Positions 12,884-18,342 of a stretch of 18,342 bases of DNA are shown here, one piece after another. The notes beneath the pieces were generated by a model. It made no database searches and was not told the DNA's origin. It saw nothing but the letters and a program-made list of their open reading frames with translations. Positions within the stretch are counted from its first letter, which is position 1. The number at the start of each line of letters is the position of its first letter. The stretch is from Spirochaetota bacterium (GTDB lineage Bacteria; Spirochaetota; JAHITG01): NCBI GenBank assembly GCA_018817865.1, contig JAHITG010000227.1:1-18342 (forward strand), given 5' to 3'. The position numbers and the translations under genes were made by a program.

Positions 12884-13759
12884 TCAATTTAATCCCTTTT
12901 CATATTCTTCTTCTGCCATTTCCACCAGCTTCTTGATCTTGGGATCTTCTTTATAATTGTCATTTAATGTAACAGACCTGAAATGAATGATCTGCAATGT
13001 ATCGTCCTGTCCCTGCAGTTCCATCACGCCGATCGTCTGACAATCCATGCTTGCCTGAACAAGCATTGTTTCCCCTGCCTTTATTGGTTCCTTTATTTTT
13101 GAGATCCCATAGTCCCCTATGATCAGGCTTATCCCTTCCGTCTCTTTTGCGGTTTTTTCATCTTCCTCGAAGGATGAGCCTGAAAGAAGAATATATTGAT
13201 CCATTTCTTCCTTATCAATGATCTCTTTGACTATAGACAGAGGTTCCTTAACCTCAATTGTTTTACTGTTGATCTTTGATGACCTTGTCTTACTGATCAT
13301 CCCGATTATTCCAATGGAATAATCTCCTTTTGAAATTTTGATCATCGAAGGAAAGAGAGGCTTCTTCTCATTTTTTTGATATATATTTGCGCAGGTATAC
13401 GGTATTTTCTCGGCATTTCTTACGAGGAATTTTTCCCCTGTCCTGAATTCCAGGGCCCCCACCATGACAGCATCATATTTCATCAGCTCAATTGACCGGC
13501 TCATATATTTGTTCAGGATCCTGTCCCCGACCGTGGAATACATGTCCCCTCCGTCAACCAGGATCACATTTTTATGCTTTTTTCTGAAATCATCAATAAA
13601 GGTCTTCATCCGCGCCAGCCCGCCTGAGGGATGAGAAGGGCAGTCGCAGGCTGTGATCTGGCCTTTGCAGTTATTTGAAAAGAGAATATAGAGGGACTCC
13701 TCTTCAGAATATAGTAATGCCGGTCCCATCAGTATTAGTAGTATCAGTAAGCTCTTCAT
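12884..13759 (-). CDS. Secreted UshA/5'-nucleotidase-like protein with degenerate active site
   Basis: 291 aa from ATG 13759, chosen over 13783 because AAGGAT (13772-13767) sits 7 bases before it and a clean signal peptide follows (MKSLLILLILMGPALLYS). The fold outline of the metallophosphatase domain of UshA/SoxB-type 5'-nucleotidases is visible: strand and loop LFSNNCKGQ 26-34, GGLAR 46-50, VDGGDMY 68-74, and GALEFRTG 101-108. However, metal ligands are mostly gone. The DxH site reads NCK (30-32), GNHE reads GALE, the later H-loop reads LLSGSSF (191-197), and the GxH site reads IIGDYGIS (213-220). Only Asp72 remains. Three cysteines (31, 38, 40) replace the first site, recalling relatives with a CGC/GGLAR motif. 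It is the last gene of the aminotransferase-gltX operon and probably periplasmic, binding rather than hydrolysing. Confidence 0.8.
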   Translation of the reverse strand: MKSLLILLILMGPALLYSEEESLYILFSNNCKGQITACDCPSHPSGGLARMKTFIDDFRKKHKNVILVDGGDMYSTVGDRILNKYMSRSIELMKYDAVMVGALEFRTGEKFLVRNAEKIPYTCANIYQKNEKKPLFPSMIKISKGDYSIGIIGMISKTRSSKINSKTIEVKEPLSIVKEIIDKEEMDQYILLSGSSFEEDEKTAKETEGISLIIGDYGISKIKEPIKAGETMLVQASMDCQTIGVMELQGQDDTLQIIHFRSVTLNDNYKEDPKIKKLVEMAEEEYEKGLN

Positions 13760-13760
13760 A

Positions 13761-15230
13761 TTATTTATCCTTTGTACATGCATTCAGGGCATTTGTGATC
13801 CTTGTGAGCACTTTTTCTTTACCCATAATGACCATCATCCCTGTCAGATCAGGTGAAAAAAGTCTTCCCGTTAATGCAGCACGAATGGCCTGAAAAAAAT
13901 CTTTTCTTTTTATAGGGACTTCATCTGAAATAGCCTGAAGTTCTTTTTCTATATTCTCTTTGTCCCATGTTTTAACCTTTTCCAGCTCTTTAGCGATCAA
14001 TTGGTATGCATCCGCAAGATCAGCTTTTTGAAATATTTTTTCCTTTACATCTTCATCGAATTGTACTTTCTCCATAAAAAAGTAGTCAGAATAAGGGACA
14101 ATATCTTTTAATGTTTTCATGCGGTCACCAACCACCGCGACTATTTCTTTCAGAAGGTCCGGATTGTCCCTGATAAATTTATCATCTATCAGTCCGGCTT
14201 CCTTTAAATAAGGAATGACCGCTTCTGTTCGTGCCTCTAAAGAGAGGTTCTGTATATAAACTCCGTTGAGCCATTCCAGTTTTTTATAATTAAAGACGGC
14301 AGGATTTTTACTGACTTTTTCAATGGAGAATTTTTTGATCAGATCATCGGTGCTGAATATTTCCTGGGAATCATCATACCCCCACCCCAGCCGGGCCAGG
14401 TAATTTCTTAACGCTTCCGGCAAGAACCCGTCATCTCTGTACTGGGAGATCGATGTAGCGCCATGGCGTTTGCTTAACCTGGTCTTGTCTTCGCCCAGGA
14501 TCATGGGTACATGAGCAAAGAATGGTGTATCATATCCGAGGGCTTCATATAGAAGTATCTGCTTGGGTGTGTTGGAGATATGATCGTCTCCCCGTATGAC
14601 ATGATCGATCTTCATTAAGGCATCATCACAGACCACGGCAAAGTTATACACAACATTCCCGTCACTCCTCCGGATAATAAAATCATCAATAGTATCAGAA
14701 TGGATCCTGATCTCACCTTTGATAAGGTCTTTAAAGACGATCTCTTTATCTTCTCTTTTTTTTAACCGGATAACATAAGGTTTTCCATCTTCCAAGGAAC
14801 TCGTCAGTTTTTCTTTCGGCAGATCACGGCAGGTGCCGTCATAAGCGTATTGTCCTTTATTTGTTCTTGCTTTTTCTTTTTTTGCATCAAGTTCCGAGGG
14901 AGTACAGAAACATTGGTAGGCTTTCTTTTCATCGAGTAATTTGTTTATTGCTTCAGCATATAGTTCTTTCCTCTGTGACTGAAGGTAAGGGCCGTGATCA
15001 CCGCCCTTTTCCGGGCCTTCATCCCAGTCCAAGCCGAACCATTTCATGCCTTCCAGTATGGCCCGGATCGATTCCTCGGTAGAACGTTCGACATCGGTAT
15101 CTTCGATCCTCAGAATGAACCGGCCTTTTTTCTGCCTGGCGATCAGCCAGTTATATAATGCTGTCCTGGCCCCGCCGATATGCAGATGCCCGGTTGGTGA
15201 CGGCGCAAACCGTACTCTTATTTTTTCCAT
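13761..15230 (-). CDS. gltX: Glutamyl-tRNA synthetase
   Basis: 489 aa, normal for bacterial GluRS. Charges tRNA-Glu with glutamate using ATP in the cytoplasm. Class I signatures are APSPTGHLHIGGART (9-23, the HIGH motif as HIGG 17-20) and RLSKRHG (251-257, the KMSKS equivalent, Lys254). FILRIEDTD (38-46) and DWDEGP (68-73) are typical of GluRS. Cys107, Cys109 and Cys134 (CFC ... YDGTC) match the zinc-binding insertion of the E. coli type. The helical anticodon-binding half (about 320-489) is complete. The start has AGAGGAA (15240-15234) as ribosome site and lies 16 bases after the aminotransferase stop. Whether it also charges tRNA-Gln cannot be told here. Confidence 0.97.
   Translation of the reverse strand: MEKIRVRFAPSPTGHLHIGGARTALYNWLIARQKKGRFILRIEDTDVERSTEESIRAILEGMKWFGLDWDEGPEKGGDHGPYLQSQRKELYAEAINKLLDEKKAYQCFCTPSELDAKKEKARTNKGQYAYDGTCRDLPKEKLTSSLEDGKPYVIRLKKREDKEIVFKDLIKGEIRIHSDTIDDFIIRRSDGNVVYNFAVVCDDALMKIDHVIRGDDHISNTPKQILLYEALGYDTPFFAHVPMILGEDKTRLSKRHGATSISQYRDDGFLPEALRNYLARLGWGYDDSQEIFSTDDLIKKFSIEKVSKNPAVFNYKKLEWLNGVYIQNLSLEARTEAVIPYLKEAGLIDDKFIRDNPDLLKEIVAVVGDRMKTLKDIVPYSDYFFMEKVQFDEDVKEKIFQKADLADAYQLIAKELEKVKTWDKENIEKELQAISDEVPIKRKDFFQAIRAALTGRLFSPDLTGMMVIMGKEKVLTRITNALNACTKDK
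13767..13772 (-). promoter_or_regulatory. Ribosome site inside the end of gltX
   Basis: AAGGAT on the minus strand lies within the last codons of gltX, 7 bases before ATG 13759. The start falls two bases after the gltX stop codon (13763-13761), so the two genes are translationally adjacent. Confidence 0.6.
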
Positions 15231-15246
15231 AGATTCCTCTTTTTGA

Positions 15247-16350
15247 TCAAACCAGTGAGTTTAATATTTCTGCTCCTCTCTGCAATGTTTTAATATCTGC
15301 CGTATAAGCGATCCTGAAATGAGTATCTTTTTCGGAAAAGACATTCCCCGGAATGATAAGGAGGTTCTTTGCAATGGCTTTCTCAACAAATTCAGATGCT
15401 TTTCCGTCCGGAGCTTTCGGAAAGATATAGAAAGCCCCTTCCGGTTTCACAATATCAAACTTTTCTTTCAGCCCTTCATAGATCGTATCGCGTTTCTTCT
15501 GATATTCATCTCTGTATTTTGTCAGGTCAGAGTCCAGGTTCTCCAGTACGGCATATTGAAAGGGAGCCGGTGCACATACAAAGGTATACTGCTGGAGTGT
15601 TATCATCTGTGAGATGACCTCATCAGGACCCATGACCGCTCCCATGCGCCAGCCCGTAATGGAATAATTCTTTGAAAAACCCTTCATGACAAGGGCATTG
15701 TTCGTGAAATCAAGAATGCTGGTGTAATCGTTGTTGTATACATAACTGTCGTAGATCTCGTCACTGATGATAAAGATATCGTTCTCTTCAGCTAATTCAG
15801 CAACAATTCTGATCTCTTCCCTGGTATGGACGATACCGGTCGGATTATTGGGGGAATTGATAATGATAAGCTTTGTCCTGTCCGTTATCTTTTTTTCCAG
15901 TGCCTCTCTTTTTATCTTAAAATCAGGATACAGGTCGTAGAAGACGGGTTTTCCTCCCATCAGATTGACCAGGTGTTTATACATCACAAAGTAAGGGTCG
16001 CTTATCAGGACTTCATCACCGGGATCGATCAAAGCCATGCATGCCAGGAGGAGTCCTCCGGAAACACCGGATGAGATAAAGATGCTTTCAGGCGGATTTT
16101 TCGGATACTGTGAACGGTATTTCTCAAGCAATTTTTGATTCAGTTCTTTTAACCCTTGAGTTAATGTATACTTATTCTTTCCTTCGGATATGGCGCGGAT
16201 GGCACTCTGTTTTATATCTTCCGGTGTATCAAAATCCGGCTGTCCGATCGAAAGGTTGATCGGATCCTTCATTTTTGATGCCAGGTCAAAGACCTTTCGG
16301 ATCCCTGACGAGTCGATCAGCTTCATCCTCTGTGAAATTTTAACGGACAT
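15247..16350 (-). CDS. PLP-dependent aminotransferase, class I/II (aspartate aminotransferase-like)
   Basis: 367 aa, slightly shorter than the usual 380-400. Fold type I landmarks are NLSIGQPDFDTP (32-43), NSPNNPTG (165-172, Asn169 to the cofactor), SDEIYDSYVY (196-205, Asp197 and Tyr200), GFSKNYSITGWRMG (224-237, Lys227 forming the Schiff base), and HFRIAY (344-349, Arg346 binding the substrate carboxylate). These fit the subgroup I-gamma aspartate/prephenate/aromatic aminotransferases. The exact substrate is uncertain. A strong ribosome site (AAGGAGG, minus strand just before 16350) marks the start. It heads the operon with gltX, which is a glutamate-linked pairing but not a known conserved one. 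Confidence 0.93.
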   Translation of the reverse strand: MSVKISQRMKLIDSSGIRKVFDLASKMKDPINLSIGQPDFDTPEDIKQSAIRAISEGKNKYTLTQGLKELNQKLLEKYRSQYPKNPPESIFISSGVSGGLLLACMALIDPGDEVLISDPYFVMYKHLVNLMGGKPVFYDLYPDFKIKREALEKKITDRTKLIIINSPNNPTGIVHTREEIRIVAELAEENDIFIISDEIYDSYVYNNDYTSILDFTNNALVMKGFSKNYSITGWRMGAVMGPDEVISQMITLQQYTFVCAPAPFQYAVLENLDSDLTKYRDEYQKKRDTIYEGLKEKFDIVKPEGAFYIFPKAPDGKASEFVEKAIAKNLLIIPGNVFSEKDTHFRIAYTADIKTLQRGAEILNSLV

Positions 16351-16376
16351 TTTTCCTCCTTAATAATGGCACATGT

Positions 16377-16404
16377 AAATTAATGTTTTTATTTTGAATT
16401 TCAA
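16377..16404 (-). promoter_or_regulatory. Weak candidate promoter of the aminotransferase-gltX operon
   Basis: Minus-strand TTGAAA (16404-16399), 16 bases, then TAATTT (16382-16377), just upstream of the ATG at 16350. The gap of 103 bases to the divergent gene leaves little other room. Confidence 0.35.
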
Positions 16405-16416
16405 TAAAAAATATGT

Positions 16417-16444
16417 TTGACAAAATAATAATAAACATTACTAT
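16417..16444 (+). promoter_or_regulatory. Promoter of the beta-barrel gene, leaderless arrangement
   Basis: TTGACA (16417-16422) is a perfect -35. After 16 bases comes TACTAT (16439-16444). ATG 16454 begins 9 bases after the -10, so transcription should start at or within about 4 bases of the start codon. The intervening bases are T-rich and contain no Shine-Dalgarno. Confidence 0.65.
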
Positions 16445-16453
16445 TATTTTTTT

Positions 16454-17407
16454 ATGAAGCAGTTAACAATCTTTTCTTTAATTTTAGTTATACTTCTTTC
16501 AGGAACTCTTTTTTCTCAAACTAATATTGAAACACCCAACCGTGATACTATTTCTCCTTCTAATCTTATTATGACCAATGATAATAAGGCTGATAGAGAC
16601 TTTAATGAATTGACGGACCAGCCTGTGATCGGGACCGATCCTGAAACAAACAAGTCAAGGGAGAAAGGAGAGGAACGAGTAGAGATCCCTGCTAAGACTA
16701 ACAGTAAAAAAGAGGTTAAAGAAGAGCCCTCAAGCTGGATGGTGAATTTAGGCTTCTTTTATCTTCTGCCGTACGGGAATTTCAAGACTAAATTTTCTGA
16801 GGGGGTAGAGGATGAGAGTAAAAACCTTTTTTACCGGATACCCTTTAATTCATGGAATGATCCTTTGTATGTTATGCTGAATTTTGACTGGGTTATCGAT
16901 CTTTTACCGATGCTGAAGACACGGATCGGGTGGGGAGTGGGATTTAATTTTGCCGGGAGCGGTGATGAGGATGAATCGATCCTGGTAGATATGGATTCTG
17001 ATCTTGGCAAAGATCATACCAGCGCTTTTTATGCGGTGTATAATAATTATCATTTTCCGTTGGAGATCAATATCAGGATCCAGCCGTTTTCTCTTTTGAT
17101 TTTTGATCTTTATTCCGGGGCAGGATTGGGTGGTTTTATGGGTATATATACTTATAATGAGCTGGTAGAAAAAGAGCGAAGCTCATATGAAGAACAGTTT
17201 GAAAAAACATTCTTTATATTCAAACCGTATATAAATATATTCCTGGGTGTATCTTTTGAGGTGATTGAAGAGATCAATGAATTCTTTCTGGAATTCCGGT
17301 ATAAGATCGCAAAGAATCCTATCATTACTAATGATTTCCTTCAACCGAATCGAAGCGTTCAGTTTCAGGTTGCCGGCCTGATGATCGGTCTGGGATTCAG
17401 GTATTGA
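16454..17407 (+). CDS. Putative outer-membrane beta-barrel protein
   Basis: 317 aa. The signal peptide is about residues 1-21 (MKQLTIFSLILVILLSGTLFS). Residues about 22-93 are polar, Lys/Glu/Thr-rich and probably disordered. From about 95 to the end, alternating hydrophobic/polar strands separated by turns appear (WMVNLGFFYLLPYG 95-108, MLKTRIGWGVGFNF, FSLLIFDLYSGAGLGGFMG, FFLEFRYKI), ending with VAGLMIGLGFRY and a C-terminal tyrosine. That ending is typical of barrels recognised by the BAM machinery. Roughly eight to ten strands can be guessed. No family is identified. It stands alone, with its own promoter and no Shine-Dalgarno, and could be a porin-like or small structural OMP. Confidence 0.7.
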   Translation: MKQLTIFSLILVILLSGTLFSQTNIETPNRDTISPSNLIMTNDNKADRDFNELTDQPVIGTDPETNKSREKGEERVEIPAKTNSKKEVKEEPSSWMVNLGFFYLLPYGNFKTKFSEGVEDESKNLFYRIPFNSWNDPLYVMLNFDWVIDLLPMLKTRIGWGVGFNFAGSGDEDESILVDMDSDLGKDHTSAFYAVYNNYHFPLEINIRIQPFSLLIFDLYSGAGLGGFMGIYTYNELVEKERSSYEEQFEKTFFIFKPYINIFLGVSFEVIEEINEFFLEFRYKIAKNPIITNDFLQPNRSVQFQVAGLMIGLGFRY

Positions 17408-17440
17408 TAAAGTAATTTTTTAATAAAATTGGATAATATT

Positions 17441-17468
17441 TTTACAATTCATGAGTTATAAATAATAA
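17441..17468 (+). promoter_or_regulatory. Weak candidate promoter of the glycosyltransferase gene
   Basis: TTTACA (17441-17446), 16 bases, then TAATAA (17463-17468), 10 bases before ATG 17479. If used, transcripts would start at about 17475 and skip most of the nearby AAGGGA. Read-through from the beta-barrel gene is the alternative. Confidence 0.3.
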
Positions 17469-17478
17469 AAGGGAAAAA

Positions 17479-18342
17479 ATGGGAAGAGGAACAGAAGCGG
17501 ATTTCGTCCGTTCTAAAAGAGAGCATATCTGCCTTATTACAAATCATGGTTATGCAGGAGTAGATATCCCCATCGGCGGGGCCCCTGATTCAGGAGGCCA
17601 GATCATTTATGTGAATGAATATGCCAGGGCTCTTGATGAATTGGGGTATAAGGTGACCGTCTTTACCAGGGGGGGATTTCCATTTTTCAATAAAAAGAAG
17701 ATAAGAAAGGGATCAGAGTTTCTCTCTCCGTATGCCCGCTATGTATATGTGCCCGGTGGAGGAAAAGAATTTATCCTGAAGGAAGATATCGGTAATGTGC
17801 TTGATGAACAACTGGAATGGCTGTATGAATTTATAAACAGGGAAGCAGCTCTTAAAAAAGTTAAACCGTATAAATATTTTCTCTATGTCAATACTCATTA
17901 CTGGGATGGGGCTGTTCTGGGTGATAAATTGGTCGAGAGGTGGCAGAATGATCTGTTCATCGAGCAGGTAAAGATACTGAAATTTCCCAAAGATATTATT
18001 AATAAGTTTTATGCAGAAAGGCATAAATTATCCCTTTCCAGGAATGTGAACTATTTTATGGGAGAGATCTTTTTCTATTATGTACGGGCCGGATTCAATA
18101 AAAAGTTACCCGATAATACGGAAGTATTAAGTTTTAGAGAAGACCTGATACACGGGCTTACAAGTATTACGGGAATTGAAAAGCAGAAGTTGGAATTATT
18201 TCTTGATGAAGTTATCCATGAAATACAAAAATTGAGCAAACCAGTCATATTTACCTTTTTAATTGAGAAATTGGGCCAGTTCATTATAAGTAAGAAATTA
18301 CCGTCTCTTTTAAGATCGTTACAGAAGCTGAATACGCATGTC
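17479..18342 (+). CDS. GT4 glycosyltransferase, sucrose-phosphate-synthase-like, N-terminal part (runs off right edge)
   Basis: 288 residues are readable from ATG 17479 with no stop before the edge. The N-terminal Rossmann part matches the sucrose synthase / sucrose-phosphate synthase branch of GT-B family 4: PDSGGQIIYVNEYARALDELG (donor-fold loop with GGQ at 39-41), KVTVFTRGG (58-66), VYVPGGGKEFILKEDIG (89-105), and NTHYWDGAVLGDK (138-150, equivalent to the HGHYADAG segment). Normally a HSLG motif follows within about 30 residues. Here a long lysine- and leucine-rich helical stretch (about 155-285) intervenes. This looks like a lineage-specific insertion or a different subgroup. The C-terminal UDP-sugar site is outside the window, so the product sugar is unknown. 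AAAAGGGA precedes the start. Confidence 0.85.
   Translation, partial: MGRGTEADFVRSKREHICLITNHGYAGVDIPIGGAPDSGGQIIYVNEYARALDELGYKVTVFTRGGFPFFNKKKIRKGSEFLSPYARYVYVPGGGKEFILKEDIGNVLDEQLEWLYEFINREAALKKVKPYKYFLYVNTHYWDGAVLGDKLVERWQNDLFIEQVKILKFPKDIINKFYAERHKLSLSRNVNYFMGEIFFYYVRAGFNKKLPDNTEVLSFREDLIHGLTSITGIEKQKLELFLDEVIHEIQKLSKPVIFTFLIEKLGQFIISKKLPSLLRSLQKLNTHV

Noticed and set aside
13760..13783. Longer N-terminus for the UshA-like protein (start 13783)
   Set aside because: It would place eight polar residues before an otherwise ideal signal peptide and overlap gltX. The ribosome site fits ATG 13759.

Overview
The window looks like chromosome of an A+T-leaning, Gram-negative-type bacterium. The evidence is five secreted proteins with classical signal peptides, one likely outer-membrane beta-barrel ending in a C-terminal aromatic, and TTGACA/TATAAT-like promoters. 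A spirochaete or a related uncultured lineage fits the mix (a DUF4954-like beta-helix protein beside nagB, a metallo-beta-lactamase/cyclic-nucleotide-binding fusion, a TTG start). That is inference from gene content, not proof. No phage, IS transposase, CRISPR, rRNA or tRNA gene was found.

Layout. 1-759 (minus): a 133-aa hypothetical, a 37-aa single-span membrane peptide, and an alpha/beta hydrolase that starts inside the peptide's stop codon and runs off the left edge. 840-905: two back-to-back divergent promoters. 985-7000 (plus): a secreted carbohydrate-active cluster. It holds a galactose-binding-like domain fused to a TIM barrel, a separate (beta/alpha)8 glycoside hydrolase, a stand-alone copy of the binding domain, and a second TIM barrel fused to a CBM9-like domain. 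Between the third and fourth genes lies about 450 bp of non-coding, highly structured repeat DNA (4848-5295): a three-way-junction fold followed by tandem units of about 100 bp. 7178-9880 (plus): nagB and a large left-handed beta-helix protein. 9990-12425 (minus): an 811-aa protein joining a complete metallo-beta-lactamase fold to two cyclic-nucleotide-binding domains. 12426-12883: a gene-poor stretch with short repeats and a small folded palindrome. 12884-16350 (minus): an operon of a PLP aminotransferase, gltX, and a secreted UshA-like protein that has lost most metal ligands. 16454-17407 (plus): the putative beta-barrel. 17479 to the right edge (plus): a sucrose-phosphate-synthase-like glycosyltransferase, incomplete.

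How the genes may work together. The 985-7000 proteins look like an export-and-bind toolkit acting on a polysaccharide in the periplasm or outside the cell. NagB just downstream could feed amino-sugar phosphate into glycolysis, but no sequence feature ties it to the cluster. The aminotransferase-gltX-UshA-like set is a compact operon. The most unusual items are the structured repeat element at 4848-5295, the shared domains within the secreted cluster, the MBL-cNMP fusion, and two or three genes whose -10 boxes lie so close to the start codon that their mRNAs should be leaderless or nearly so.
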